Positions 17,091-26,082 are shown, numbered from the stretch's first letter. The stretch: 64,000 nucleotides of DNA from Tritonibacter aquimaris (GCF_009617595.1 NZ_WIXK01000008.1:1-64000); one strand, 5' to 3'. Made by a program: numbers and translations. Notes: generated by a model from the sequence alone, not told the origin.

Positions 17091-17133
17091 TTGCAACGAA
17101 TAGCTTGACATCGTTGCGATTGCAACGAACTAT
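17091..17133 (+). promoter_or_regulatory. hmgA promoter with a CGTTGC-N4-GCAACG operator in its spacer
   Basis: -35 TTGACA at 17105-17110, followed directly by an 18-bp dyad TCGTTGCGATTGCAACGA (17111-17128, perfect half-sites CGTTGC/GCAACG with a GATT spacer), then a weak -10 around 17128-17136. An extra half-site TTGCAACGAA lies at 17091-17100. A repressor bound here would sit exactly between -35 and -10. A near-identical dyad is found upstream of the marR-type gene (26063-26082), which is therefore the best candidate regulator. Confidence 0.75.
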
Positions 17134-17174
17134 TACATCAATTCGAATCTGCATCGCTGGCAGGGGAGGGCACT

Positions 17175-18530
17175 ATGCAGCGTTATGATCTACCCGAGGG
17201 AATGATTCAGGCATCCGGTGGCAGTGATGCGCATCCAGGTTATATGCCAGGCTGGGGCAATGACTTTGAAAGTGAAGTGTTGCCCGGTGCGCTGCCGCAG
17301 GGGATGAATTCTCCGCAAAAATGCGAGTACGGCCTTTATGGTGAACAGCTGTCGGGCACCGCTTTTACCGCGGATCCGCCAGAGCGCACCTGGACCTATC
17401 GCATTCGCCCCAGCGTCAAACATTCCAGCCGCTACGAGCGTATTGATCTGCCTTACTGGTGTTCTGCGCCCCATGTGGTGGAAGATGTCACCAGCCTTGG
17501 CCAATATCGCTGGGATCCGGTGCCCCACAGCGATGCACCGCTGACCTGGCTGACGGGTATGCGTACCATGACCACAGCGGGGGATGTGAATACGCAGGTT
17601 GGCATGGCGGCCCATGTCTATCTGGTGAACACCTCGATGCAGGATGAGTATTTCTTTTCAGCGGATAGTGAGCTGTTGGTGGTGCCGCAGGAAGGTCATC
17701 TGCGCTTTGCCACTGAGCTGGGCATTATTGATGTGGCACCAAAAGAGATTGCTATTCTGCCGCGCGGGCTGGTGTATCGCGTTGAGGTGCTGGAAGGGCC
17801 GTGCCGTGGTTTTGTCTGCGAAAACTACGGTCAGAAGTTTGATCTGCCGGGGCGCGGACCGATTGGGGCCAATTGCATGGCCAACCCGCGCGATTTCAAA
17901 GCGCCGGTGGCCGCCTATGAAGACCGGGAAGTGCCGTCAACCGTGACGGTGAAATGGTGTGGCCAGTTCCACCGCACCAACATCGATCAAAGCCCGCTGG
18001 ATGTGGTGGCCTGGCATGGCAATTATGCGCCGTATAAATATGATCTGACCACCTATTGCCCGGTGGGGGCGATCCTGTTTGATCACCCGGATCCGTCGAT
18101 CTTTACCCTGCTCACCGCGCCTTCTGGTGTGCCGGGCACCGCAAATATCGATTTTGTGCTGTTCCGCGAGCGTTGGATGGTGGCGGAAAACACCTTCCGC
18201 CCGCCGTGGTATCACAAGAACATCATGTCAGAGCTGATGGGTAATATTTACGGCCAATATGATGCCAAGCCGCAGGGGTTTGTGCCGGGGGGCGTGTCGC
18301 TCCACAATATGATGCTGCCGCATGGGCCGGATCGCGATGCCTTTGAAGGGGCGTCGAATTCCAACCTTGGGCCCGAGAAGCTCGACAATACCATGTCGTT
18401 TATGTTTGAGACCCGTTTCCCACAGCATCTGACCCGTTTTGCGGGCAATGAAGCACCGCTGCAGGATGATTACATCAGCTGTTGGGACACGCTGGAAAAG
18501 AAATTCGACGGCAAGCCCGGCGTGAAATGA
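17175..18530 (+). CDS. hmgA: Homogentisate 1,2-dioxygenase
   Basis: 451 residues, the family's usual length. Opens the aromatic ring of homogentisate to give maleylacetoacetate, using Fe(II) and O2. N-terminal [16 protein letters not shown]-like sequence (here [19 protein letters not shown]) is diagnostic; the iron ligands are visible as His and Glu in [18 protein letters not shown] and His in [11 protein letters not shown]. First gene of a plus-strand operon with fahA, an MBL-fold protein, mhaAB-like hydroxylase and a TRAP transporter, and under the operator-bearing promoter at 17105. Confidence 0.97.
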   Translation: MQRYDLPEGMIQASGGSDAHPGYMPGWGNDFESEVLPGALPQGMNSPQKCEYGLYGEQLSGTAFTADPPERTWTYRIRPSVKHSSRYERIDLPYWCSAPHVVEDVTSLGQYRWDPVPHSDAPLTWLTGMRTMTTAGDVNTQVGMAAHVYLVNTSMQDEYFFSADSELLVVPQEGHLRFATELGIIDVAPKEIAILPRGLVYRVEVLEGPCRGFVCENYGQKFDLPGRGPIGANCMANPRDFKAPVAAYEDREVPSTVTVKWCGQFHRTNIDQSPLDVVAWHGNYAPYKYDLTTYCPVGAILFDHPDPSIFTLLTAPSGVPGTANIDFVLFRERWMVAENTFRPPWYHKNIMSELMGNIYGQYDAKPQGFVPGGVSLHNMMLPHGPDRDAFEGASNSNLGPEKLDNTMSFMFETRFPQHLTRFAGNEAPLQDDYISCWDTLEKKFDGKPGVK

Positions 18531-18535
18531 ACGAA

Positions 18536-18582
18536 CTGGGGGCGTTGCCCCCAGACCCCCAGAGTATTTTTGAAAAGATGAA
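18536..18582 (+). repeat. Hairpin element between hmgA and fahA, Rhodobacterales-type repeat
   Basis: Perfect 8-bp hairpin CTGGGGGC-GTT-GCCCCCAG (18536-18554) followed by a C-run and AGTATTTTTGAAAAGATGAAG. From memory, this composite (GC hairpin, CCCCCxGAGTATTTTT, GATGAAG) recurs at gene ends across Rhodobacterales genomes. It lies where a weak terminator or mRNA-stability element would sit within the operon. Only this copy was noticed in the window. Confidence 0.55.
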
Positions 18583-18595
18583 GGACGCGCGTGAG

Positions 18596-19816
18596 ATGGA
18601 GACCTCCTGGCTTGAGAGTGCAAATGGGGACACTGATTTCCCGATCCAGAACCTGCCGTATGGGGTGTTTGATGCCGGAAGCGGCGCACGCATGGGCGTG
18701 GCTATCGGTGATCTGATCCTGGATGTCGCAGCCGTGGATCACGGGCTGGATCCGGCACTGTTTTCTGCACCCAGCTGGAACGCGGTGATGGCGGCGGGGC
18801 CTGAGGTTTGGGCCCGTTTGCGCGCGCGTCTGACCGAGCTGTTGTCGGATGAAAGCCAGCGCGCCGCTGTTGAGCCGCATCTGGTGGCGCAATCGGGGGC
18901 ACGGATGCTGATGCCGCTTGAGGTGGTGGAGTTTACTGATTTTTATGCGGGCAAACATCACGCGATGAATGTGGGCACCATGTTCCGCGGGGCAGAAAAC
19001 GCGCTGCCGCCGAACTGGCTGTCGATCCCAATTGGGTATAACGGTCGCGCCTCATCGGTTGTCGTGTCAGGCACCGATGTGCGTCGCCCCCATGGCCAGC
19101 TGAAAGCGCCGGATGCGGAGCTGCCGCATTTTGGCCCCTGTAAACGGTTTGATCTGGAACTGGAGCTGGGCGCGATTGTGGGCCAGCCGTCCACTGGTCC
19201 GGTGAGCGTGGCTGCGGCGGATGAGATGATCTTTGGCTATGTGTTGCTCAATGACTGGTCCGCGCGTGACATTCAGGCCTGGGAATACCAGCCGCTGGGC
19301 CCGTTTCAGGCCAAGGCCACCGCAACCACCGTCAGCCCCTGGATTGTGACCAAGGCGGCGCTGGAGCCGTTCCGGGTGTCAACGCCCGCGCGTGAGCGTG
19401 ATCTTCTGCCCTATCTGCAAGAGCCCCAGCCGATGCTTTATGACATCGACCTTGAGGTGGGGCTGGCGCCCGAGGGCAAGGATGAGAGCATCATTGCGCG
19501 CACGAATTATCGCGAGATGTATTATTCCGCCGCGCAGCAGCTGTGCCATCACACCACCTCGGGCTGTCCGATGCGGGTGGGCGATCTGCTGGGCTCGGGC
19601 ACCATTTCCGGGGCGGAAAAACATCAGCGTGGCTCCATGCTGGAGCTGAGCTGGGGCGGCAAAGAGCCGATAACACTCGACAGTGGTGATGAACGCAGCT
19701 TCCTTGAAGACGGCGACACGCTGACATTGCGCGGCGCGGCCAAAGGCGAGGGTTATCGCATTGGCTTTGGTTCTTGCGCGGGCAAGGTGACGCCCGCGGG
19801 TGAGTTCGGCGCGTAA
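18596..19816 (+). CDS. fahA: Fumarylacetoacetase
   Basis: 406 residues from the ATG at 18596, which matches family N-termini (SWLESANGDTDFPIQNLPYG) and has AAGGA upstream; the frame is open further upstream, through the hairpin element, to ATG 18578 and beyond, but that is unlikely to be translated. Hydrolyses fumarylacetoacetate to fumarate and acetoacetate, the last homogentisate step. Metal-binding and catalytic regions visible: TDFYAGKHHAMNVGTMFRG, DLELELGAIVG, LNDWSARDIQAWEYQPLGPF and TTVSPWIVT. Confidence 0.95.
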   Translation: METSWLESANGDTDFPIQNLPYGVFDAGSGARMGVAIGDLILDVAAVDHGLDPALFSAPSWNAVMAAGPEVWARLRARLTELLSDESQRAAVEPHLVAQSGARMLMPLEVVEFTDFYAGKHHAMNVGTMFRGAENALPPNWLSIPIGYNGRASSVVVSGTDVRRPHGQLKAPDAELPHFGPCKRFDLELELGAIVGQPSTGPVSVAAADEMIFGYVLLNDWSARDIQAWEYQPLGPFQAKATATTVSPWIVTKAALEPFRVSTPARERDLLPYLQEPQPMLYDIDLEVGLAPEGKDESIIARTNYREMYYSAAQQLCHHTTSGCPMRVGDLLGSGTISGAEKHQRGSMLELSWGGKEPITLDSGDERSFLEDGDTLTLRGAAKGEGYRIGFGSCAGKVTPAGEFGA

Positions 19817-19880
19817 CAAACAGGTATTTGGCGCGCGACCGCAAAAACGGGCGCGCCACACAGAACGACAGGAGAGAGAC

Positions 19881-20831
19881 ATGGGTAAGGCTTTTGCGTC
19901 ACAAGGTGACATGGAAGACAAAGAGATCAGCTTCACCGAGGTGGGCGAGGGGCTTTATGCCTTTACCGCTGAGGGTGATCCCAACACCGGTGTGATCATT
20001 GGTGACGACAGCGTCATGATTGTTGAGGCGCAGGCCACCCCGCGCCTCGCGCGCAAGGTGATTGAATGTGTGCGCTCTGTCACCGACAAGCCGATCAGCC
20101 ATGTGGTGCTGACCCATTATCACGCGGTACGGGTGCTGGGAGCGTCAGCTTATGGCGCGCGCGAAATCATCATGTCTGATGCCGCCGCTGCGATGGTCGA
20201 AGAGCGTGGCCAGGAAGACTGGGACAGTGAATTTGACCGTTTCCCGCGCCTGTTTCAGGGCCATGAGGAAATCCCTGGTCTGACCCGTCCGACCACCACA
20301 TTCAGCGACAAAATGACGGTTTACCTTGGCAAGCGCCGGGTGGATCTGATCACGCTGGGTCGCGCACATACCGCGGGCGACGCGGTGATTTGGGTGCCGG
20401 ATCAGGAAGTGATGTTTACCGGTGATATCGTTGAATACCACTCTGCATGTTATTGCGGTGATGGCCATTTTGGCGACTGGGAACAGACCCTGCAAAACAT
20501 CGCCGCCTATGAACCCAAGGCGATTGCGCCGGGGCGTGGGGATGCGTTGATCGGCGAAGAGATGGTTGGCAAAGCGATTGCTGCTACGGCGGATTTTGTG
20601 CGCTCGACCTATAAGCCCGTGGCGCGGGTTGTTGGCCGTGGCGGCAGCCTGAAAGAGGCCTGGGACGCGGTGCGTGCGGAATGCGACCCGAAATTCAAGG
20701 ACTATGCCATCTATGAACACTGCCTGCCGTTCAACGTAGCGCGTGCTTATGACGAGGCTCGCGGCATCGACACGCCACGCGTCTGGACCGCTCAGCGTGA
20801 CAAAGACATGTGGAACGAACTGCAGGGGTAA
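19881..20831 (+). CDS. Metallo-beta-lactamase-fold hydrolase with altered metal motif
   Basis: 316 residues, ATG at 19881 with an AGGAGAG ribosome site. The MBL fold is shown by GVIIGDDSVMIVEAQATP, VLTHYHAVRVLGASAYGA, GRAHTAGDAVIW and EVMFTGDIV. The usual HxHxDH motif reads HYHAVR here: the aspartate and third histidine are replaced by Val and Arg, which removes ligands of the second metal site, while the later His (GRAHTAGD) and Asp (FTGD) remain. It lies inside the homogentisate operon between fahA and the flavin hydroxylase, so a role in aromatic acid breakdown (for example hydrolysing a thioester or lactone by-product) is inferred. Function unknown. Confidence 0.8.
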   Translation: MGKAFASQGDMEDKEISFTEVGEGLYAFTAEGDPNTGVIIGDDSVMIVEAQATPRLARKVIECVRSVTDKPISHVVLTHYHAVRVLGASAYGAREIIMSDAAAAMVEERGQEDWDSEFDRFPRLFQGHEEIPGLTRPTTTFSDKMTVYLGKRRVDLITLGRAHTAGDAVIWVPDQEVMFTGDIVEYHSACYCGDGHFGDWEQTLQNIAAYEPKAIAPGRGDALIGEEMVGKAIAATADFVRSTYKPVARVVGRGGSLKEAWDAVRAECDPKFKDYAIYEHCLPFNVARAYDEARGIDTPRVWTAQRDKDMWNELQG

Positions 20832-20852
20832 CCCAACGAAAGGAGAGCACCA

Positions 20853-22472
20853 ATGTTGCAAGATCGCTATCAGCTGGCTTTCCGGCTTTATCCATATGAA
20901 CGCAGTCAAGATCAGGACGCGGCAGAGATCCCCCGTCACCCGGTTGTGGTGATGGGCGGAGGCCCGATTGGCATTGCCATGGCGCTTGATCTGGGACTTG
21001 CGGGCATTCCGGTTGTGGTGCTCGACGATCACGAAGGGGTGGGCCAGGGCAGCCGCGCCATTTGTTTTGCCAAACGCACGCTTGAGATCGCAGCGCGGTA
21101 TGGCTGCGGCCAGGAGATGGTCGACAAAGGGGTGATCTGGAACCTTGGCAAAGTGTTCCACGAAGACCGTAAGGTATTTGAATTCAATCTGTTGCCCGAA
21201 GATGGCCATGAATACCCGGCCTTTATCAACCTGCAGCAGCCCTATTTTGAAAAGTTCCTGGTGGATCGGGTGCGCAAGGCACAGGCGGAAGGTGCGCCGA
21301 TTGAGCTGCGCGGCAAAAACCGTATTGATGCAGTACATCCCGAAGATGATCACGTGCGTCTTGAAATCAGCACGTCCGAAGGCCCGTATACCATTGAAGC
21401 TGAGTATCTGATCGGCTGCGATGGGGCCTCAAGCCCGTTGCGGACCATGCTCGGGCTGGAATTTGAAGGGCGGGTGTTTCAGGACAGCTTCTTGATTGCC
21501 GACATCAAGATGAAAAACACCGAGTTCCCGACCGAGCGTTGGTTCTGGTTTGAACCAACCCACGGATCCGGGGCTTCGGCATTGCTGCACAAACAGCCCG
21601 ATGATGTGTGGCGGGTTGATTTCCAGATCGGCTGGGATGTGGACCGGGCCGAAGAGATGAAACCCGAAAACATTCACCGCCGTTTGGATGCGATGTTTGG
21701 CGATGATGTCGACTATGAGCTAGTGTGGTCATCGATTTATACTTTCCAGTGCAAACGGATGGAGCGGTTCCGCCACGGACGGGTGATTTTTGCCGGTGAT
21801 GCCGCGCATCAGGTGTCGCCCTTTGGCGCGCGCGGGGCCAATTCCGGCATTCAGGACGTGGACAACCTGGGTTGGAAACTGGCGATGGTGCTGAAAGGTG
21901 ACGCGCCTGAAAGCCTGCTCGAAAGCTATAACGAAGAGCGGATTTATGGCGCGGATGAAAACATCCTGAACTCGACCCGCTCTACCGACTTCATCACCCC
22001 AAAAAGCAAGACAAGCCATGTGTTCCGCAATGCGGTGCTGGATCTGGCCGAGCGTCATTCCTTTGCCCGGCCGCTGGTGAACTCTGGCCGCTTGTCGCTG
22101 CCGTGCACCTATGACGGCTTGTCGCTGACCGGAGAAGACGCGCTGACGGATGGCCCAGCCCGCACACGTCCCGGCAGCCCGTGCCCGGATGCACCGCTGG
22201 GGGCCGATGATTATCTGCTGGCCTCGCTTGGCAATGATTTCACCCTGCTGACAGTGAACGTGGATATTGATGCCGCGCTTGATGATCTGGATGTGCCGCT
22301 ACGCCGGCTTGCGTTGAACGCTGACAGCGGGCCCCTGGCAGAACGTTATCTGGGATCGGCCAAAAGCGCGATCTATCTGATCCGTCCGGACCAGCACGTT
22401 GTGGCGCGTTGGGCTGAATTTGATGAAACCGGTCTGCGCGCTGCGCTGCGCCGGGCCCTTGGGAAGGACTGA
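20853..22472 (+). CDS. Flavin aromatic hydroxylase, probable 3-hydroxyphenylacetate 6-hydroxylase
   Basis: 539 residues, group A FAD monooxygenase: GxGxxG in VVVMGGGPIGIAMALDLGLAG, the DG motif in YLIGCDGASSPLRTMLGL, and GDAAHQVSPFGARGANSG near residue 310, close to PheA/MhpA-type enzymes. In Pseudomonas putida U, MhaA (about 63 kDa) and a 6-kDa coupling protein MhaB convert 3-hydroxyphenylacetate to homogentisate. Here the flavoprotein is followed three bases later by a small gene, in an operon with hmgA and fahA, so the same reaction is likely. A different homogentisate-forming hydroxylase substrate (e.g. 4-hydroxyphenylacetate) is possible. Confidence 0.8.
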   Translation: MLQDRYQLAFRLYPYERSQDQDAAEIPRHPVVVMGGGPIGIAMALDLGLAGIPVVVLDDHEGVGQGSRAICFAKRTLEIAARYGCGQEMVDKGVIWNLGKVFHEDRKVFEFNLLPEDGHEYPAFINLQQPYFEKFLVDRVRKAQAEGAPIELRGKNRIDAVHPEDDHVRLEISTSEGPYTIEAEYLIGCDGASSPLRTMLGLEFEGRVFQDSFLIADIKMKNTEFPTERWFWFEPTHGSGASALLHKQPDDVWRVDFQIGWDVDRAEEMKPENIHRRLDAMFGDDVDYELVWSSIYTFQCKRMERFRHGRVIFAGDAAHQVSPFGARGANSGIQDVDNLGWKLAMVLKGDAPESLLESYNEERIYGADENILNSTRSTDFITPKSKTSHVFRNAVLDLAERHSFARPLVNSGRLSLPCTYDGLSLTGEDALTDGPARTRPGSPCPDAPLGADDYLLASLGNDFTLLTVNVDIDAALDDLDVPLRRLALNADSGPLAERYLGSAKSAIYLIRPDQHVVARWAEFDETGLRAALRRALGKD

Positions 22473-22475
22473 GCC

Positions 22476-22697
22476 ATGGCAGAGCTGATCACCACCCCCA
22501 ATCTGGCGGATCCGGACAAGTTCTACGCGGCACTGATCGAGGCCTATGAAGGACTGGATACAGACGCAGCAAGCGCCTTTAGTGCGCGGCTTATCCTGCT
22601 TTTGAGCAATCACATCGGAGATGATGCGGTATTAAAACGGGCGCTTGAGGAGGCGACCGGCAACACGGAGGAAAATCATAATGTTGGCGACACTTAA
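22476..22697 (+). CDS. Small DUF2783-type protein, probable hydroxylase coupling subunit
   Basis: 73 residues, no cysteines or membrane segment, mostly helical; opens MAELITTPNLADPDKFYAAL and contains SARLILLLSNHIGDDAVL, the pattern I associate with DUF2783. It starts three bases after the flavin hydroxylase and its end overlaps the next gene's start by 17 bases. Size and position match MhaB, the small coupling protein needed by MhaA-type 3-hydroxyphenylacetate hydroxylase. The identification with MhaB rests on size and context rather than on aligned residues. Confidence 0.7.
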   Translation: MAELITTPNLADPDKFYAALIEAYEGLDTDAASAFSARLILLLSNHIGDDAVLKRALEEATGNTEENHNVGDT

Positions 22698-23715
22698 AAC
22701 AATTGTGCGCGCGTCAGCGCTAGCGGCGCTGTCTGCGGGTACCCTGGCTTCAAGCGCCTGGGCCGAAACCGAGCTGGTAATGTCAAGCTGGCTGCCACCG
22801 CGCCACCCGATTGTGGTTGGGGCGATGAAGCCTTGGGCCAAAGAAGTAGAAAAAGTGACCGAGGGCCGTGTCAGCGTGCGGGTTCTGGCCCGTCCGCTTG
22901 GTGCGCCGCCGGCCCATTATGATATGGCTGAAGAAGGGGTTGCAGATATCACCTATGGTCTGCACTCCTTTACCACCGATGATCGTTTCCAGCGCTCGCG
23001 CATTGGGCAGTTTTCCTTCCTCGGCGATGATGCGGTGAGCGCATCTGTGGCGTTCTGGAATGTCTATTCCGGCCCGCTGGATGCCCAGAGCGAGCACCAC
23101 GGCACCAAGCTGTTGGGCCTGTTTGTTCATGGTCCCGGTGCGCTGCATAACAATGTGCGCAAAATCGAAGCGGATGGGGATCTTTCTGGTCTCAAAATCC
23201 GGGTGCCCGGCGGCTATATTGCGGATCTGATGGGTGATCTGGGTGCGAGCACCCTGTTTATGTCATCGGGTGAGGTCTATGAAAAACTCAGCCGTGGCGT
23301 GATTGATGGGGTGACCTTCCCAAAAGAAGGGCTGACCGCCTTTAACCTGACCGACGACATCAGCTATTCGCTGAACATTCCCGGCGGCCTGTATAACACC
23401 ACCTGGTTTCTGGTGATGAACGACGGCAAGTGGAATGAGATCTCTGCCGAGGATCAGGCGGCAATCGAAGCGATTTCCGGCGAGGCGTTTGCCCGTCTGG
23501 TGGGCGCAGCCTGGAACAAGGCGGATGGCGCGGCCGTTGATAAGCTGAAATCAGCAGGCATTGATGATCACATGGCGTCTGATGCGCTCGTGGCCAAAAT
23601 CAAATCTGTGGCGGCCGCCCATGAGGCAAGCTGGGCCGATGCGATTTCTGGTGCGGGCTTTGATGGGGCGGCGGCCCTGGCTGAGCTGCGCAAGCAAACC
23701 GGCGTAGACTACTGA
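22681..23715 (+). CDS. TRAP substrate-binding protein, aromatic-operon type
   Basis: 344-residue periplasmic receptor. ATG 22681 with GGAGGA ten bases upstream; signal peptide to about residue 28 (ASALAALSAGTLASSAWAE). Conserved TRAP arginine in GLKIRVPGGYIADLMG. Shares LVMSSWLPPRHP, GLFVHGPGALH and IPGGLYNTTWFLVMN patterns with the receptor at 30905-31924, so the two are paralogues. It sits in the homogentisate operon directly after the hydroxylase genes, which suggests 3- or 4-hydroxyphenylacetate as ligand. Confidence 0.88.
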   Translation: MLATLKTIVRASALAALSAGTLASSAWAETELVMSSWLPPRHPIVVGAMKPWAKEVEKVTEGRVSVRVLARPLGAPPAHYDMAEEGVADITYGLHSFTTDDRFQRSRIGQFSFLGDDAVSASVAFWNVYSGPLDAQSEHHGTKLLGLFVHGPGALHNNVRKIEADGDLSGLKIRVPGGYIADLMGDLGASTLFMSSGEVYEKLSRGVIDGVTFPKEGLTAFNLTDDISYSLNIPGGLYNTTWFLVMNDGKWNEISAEDQAAIEAISGEAFARLVGAAWNKADGAAVDKLKSAGIDDHMASDALVAKIKSVAAAHEASWADAISGAGFDGAAALAELRKQTGVDY

Positions 23716-24236
23716 TGCGGGCCCATCACAGCCATATGTGGCTGCGCCCCCTGTTGGAGCGCAGCCTGGGCCTTGGAGCGGCGCTGATACTTGTGGCGCT
23801 GATAGCCATCACCTGTGTGGATGTGGTGGGGCGCTATTTCCTTGATGCGCCGTTGCGCGGTGCGTTTGAATTGACTGAAATTCTGGTGGCAGCGCTGGTG
23901 TTTAGTGCGCTGCCCCTTACCACCGAGCGGCAGGAACATGTAGAAGTTGACCTGTTGCAGAGCCTGTTTACCCCGGCCATGAACCGCTGGTGTCAGCTGT
24001 TTGCTGGCTTGTTTTCGGCAGCGCTGTTGCTGACTTTTGCGTGGCGACTGCTTTCGCAGGCACTCAAGACCTTACACGACGGCGCTGTAACCAATGCGCT
24101 TGAAATCCCGCTGGCACCCTTTGGCTTTCTGGCGGCAGCGGCCTGTTTGATCAGCGCAGTTCTGGCGGGCTTGCGTGGCATTTACCCAGCCGAAATACGT
24201 GCCTTCCCGGCGCCATCAGACCAAAAGGACAGCTGA
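23715..24236 (+). CDS. TRAP small permease (DctQ type)
   Basis: 173 residues with four hydrophobic segments (LGAALILVALIAITCVDVVGR, FELTEILVAALVFSALPL, LFAGLFSAALLLTFAW, FGFLAAAACLISAVLAGL). DctQ marker RYFLDAPLRGAFELTE is present. One-base overlaps (TGATG) with both the receptor gene before it and the large permease gene after it; no spacer hairpin here, unlike the other binding-protein junctions in the window. Confidence 0.88.
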   Translation: MRAHHSHMWLRPLLERSLGLGAALILVALIAITCVDVVGRYFLDAPLRGAFELTEILVAALVFSALPLTTERQEHVEVDLLQSLFTPAMNRWCQLFAGLFSAALLLTFAWRLLSQALKTLHDGAVTNALEIPLAPFGFLAAAACLISAVLAGLRGIYPAEIRAFPAPSDQKDS

Positions 24237-25552
24237 TGAGTGAATCTTTGATCGGCTTTGCCATCCTGCTTGTGTTGACACTGTTGCGGGTTCCAATTGC
24301 TTTTGCCATGGCGGCGGTGGGCGGTATCGGTTTTGCGCTGATGCGCGGCTGGGAGCCAGCCTGGGCGATGACGGGGCAGGTAGCTTTTGACACCGCGCTA
24401 TCTTATTCGCTGTCTGTGATCCCTTTGTTTATTTTTATGGGCAATGTGCTGGCGGCTTCAGGCGTGGCGCATGGGCTTTTTGCTGGGGCGGATCGGCTGT
24501 TTGGCCGATTTCGCGGTGGGCTGGCGTTGGCGTCGGTGTTTTCCTGCGGGGCGTTTTCCGCCGTGTGCGGATCATCACTGGCCACGGCAGCAACCATGTC
24601 AAAAGTGGCGATGCCATCTATGCGCAAATTTGGCTATGATGACCGCCTGGCGACGGGATCGATTGCGGCGGGTGGCACCTTGGGGATCCTTATTCCACCT
24701 AGCGTGATCCTGATCATCTATGGGCTGATCACAGAAACTGACATTGCCAAACTGTTTGTTGCGGGCATCCTGCCGGGGCTGATCGGCATTGCCCTGTATC
24801 TGGCAGCGGTGCGGATCACCGTGATGATCAACCCGGATCTTGCGCCAGACGTTGAAGAAAAAGAACCGATGGACCGCAAGGACAAGATCGGGGTGATCTG
24901 CGTGCTGGGGCTGTTTGCCTTTATCATGATCGGCATCTACGGCGGGTTTTTCACCCCAACCGAGGCTGCGGGCATGGGTGCGGGCGCCTCGGTGCTGATC
25001 GCCATCGGATTGCGCACAATGGGCTGGGGCGCGTTCCAAGCAGCGCTGTTTGATAGCATTCGCGCCACTGCGATGATCTTTGCCATTATCATTGGGGCGG
25101 AACTGTTCACCAATTTCATCAACTTTGCGGGCTTGCCCGATGCGCTTGCGGATCTGGTGCTGGACAATGAACTGCCGGTCTGGATGGTGATGCTGTCGAT
25201 CCTGGCGATCTATATGGTTCTGGGCTGTGTGCTAGAGAGCCTGTCGATGATTTTGCTGACGGTGCCGGTATTTTACCCGCTGATGTATCAGCTGCCGTTT
25301 GAAAACAGCATGTTGCTCAACCCGGAAAACGCGCTGATCTGGTTTGCGATCATTGTGGTGGTGGCGACCGAAATCAGCCTGATCACCCCGCCGGTTGGAA
25401 TGAATGTGTTCATTCTGAAGGCGGTGTTGAAGGATGTGTCGCTGGCCACAGTATTTCGCGGAGTATTCCCGTTTTGGGTGGCAGACATCGTGCGCATTGC
25501 GTTGCTGGTCTGTCTGCCGGGGCTGTCGCTGTGGCTGGTGGGGCTGATGTAG
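24236..25552 (+). CDS. TRAP large permease (DctM type)
   Basis: 438 residues, polytopic. Signatures: FSAVCGSSLATAATMSKVA, SIAAGGTLGILIPPSVILI, GFFTPTEAAGMGAGASV and ITPPVGMNVFILKAVL. Completes the receptor/DctQ/DctM set at the end of the homogentisate operon; closely similar in these motifs to the DctM at 28988-30340, supporting two paralogous aromatic-acid importers. Ends at a hairpin that spans the stop codon. Confidence 0.93.
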   Translation: MSESLIGFAILLVLTLLRVPIAFAMAAVGGIGFALMRGWEPAWAMTGQVAFDTALSYSLSVIPLFIFMGNVLAASGVAHGLFAGADRLFGRFRGGLALASVFSCGAFSAVCGSSLATAATMSKVAMPSMRKFGYDDRLATGSIAAGGTLGILIPPSVILIIYGLITETDIAKLFVAGILPGLIGIALYLAAVRITVMINPDLAPDVEEKEPMDRKDKIGVICVLGLFAFIMIGIYGGFFTPTEAAGMGAGASVLIAIGLRTMGWGAFQAALFDSIRATAMIFAIIIGAELFTNFINFAGLPDALADLVLDNELPVWMVMLSILAIYMVLGCVLESLSMILLTVPVFYPLMYQLPFENSMLLNPENALIWFAIIVVVATEISLITPPVGMNVFILKAVLKDVSLATVFRGVFPFWVADIVRIALLVCLPGLSLWLVGLM

Positions 25553-25562
25553 CCATCAGCCC
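25541..25562. terminator. Hairpin spanning the dctM stop, between convergent genes
   Basis: Perfect 9-bp stem GGGCTGATG/CATCAGCCC with a TAGC loop that includes the dctM stop codon; the convergent marR gene ends at 25581. No T-run follows, so it may act weakly in both directions. Confidence 0.55.
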
Positions 25563-25580
25563 TTGGCACCTATCTGGCGT

Positions 25581-26036
25581 TCAATTGTCGGGCAGCGCGT
25601 TTTCGCCCTGCTCGGCAATAGCGTTTTCAAGCGCCGAAAGACCCTGTTGCAGCGCCGAAAGATCCGTATCTGACATGCTGGTGAGGATCTGATTGGCGCG
25701 GGCCTGAACCTCGGGCAGGATGGCGTTGAACAGCGCCGTGCCCGCATCTGTTGACGTATAAAGCCGCAGACGGCGGTCTTCGGGAGCGACTTGCCGGGTG
25801 ATCAAGCCCTTGTCCTCAAGCCGTTGCGAGGCGCGGCTAACCTGCACCTTGTCGAGCGTGGTTTTACGAGTAAGTTCCAGCGAGGTGACGCTATTGCCCC
25901 CCGCCAGCAGAAACAGCAGCCGCCATTCTTCGCGCGTTAGCCCATGCTGGCGGCCGTACACATCCACAAGGTTGCGCGAAAAGGCCTCAGCCGTGGCGGC
26001 GAGTCGATAGGGAAAGAAGTCATCAAGTACAGTCAT
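25581..26036 (-). CDS. MarR-family regulator, probable repressor of the homogentisate operon
   Basis: 151 residues from the ATG at 26036 (TVLDDFFPYRLAATAEAFSR); the frame is open for 15 more codons upstream but these would run through the operator. The winged helix-turn-helix spans about residues 35-100 (EEWRLLFLLAGGNSVTSLEL, DKVQVSRASQRLEDKGLI, then the basic wing DRRLRLYTSTDAG). It lies downstream of paaX. A dyad upstream of it matches the dyad inside the hmgA promoter, so it is inferred to repress itself and hmgA, released by a homogentisate-pathway compound. Confidence 0.85.
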   Translation of the reverse strand: MTVLDDFFPYRLAATAEAFSRNLVDVYGRQHGLTREEWRLLFLLAGGNSVTSLELTRKTTLDKVQVSRASQRLEDKGLITRQVAPEDRRLRLYTSTDAGTALFNAILPEVQARANQILTSMSDTDLSALQQGLSALENAIAEQGENALPDN

Positions 26037-26062
26037 GGTAGGGCAACTATGGCATGGAATCA

Positions 26063-26082
26063 TTCGTTGCGTCTGCAACAAA
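26063..26082. promoter_or_regulatory. Operator upstream of the marR-type gene, matching the hmgA operator
   Basis: TTCGTTGCGTCTGCAACAAA: half-sites CGTTGC (26065-26070) and GCAACA (26075-26080) with a 4-base spacer, the same geometry as 17112-17127, one half-site base different. A further GTTGCG lies at 26087-26092. Autoregulation of the MarR gene is inferred. Confidence 0.65.

Noticed and set aside
20145-21353. Long minus-strand open frame (402 codons) across the MBL and hydroxylase genes
   Set aside because: It is antisense to two genes with clear family motifs, and its translation shows no recognisable domain; a by-product of GC-rich codon use.
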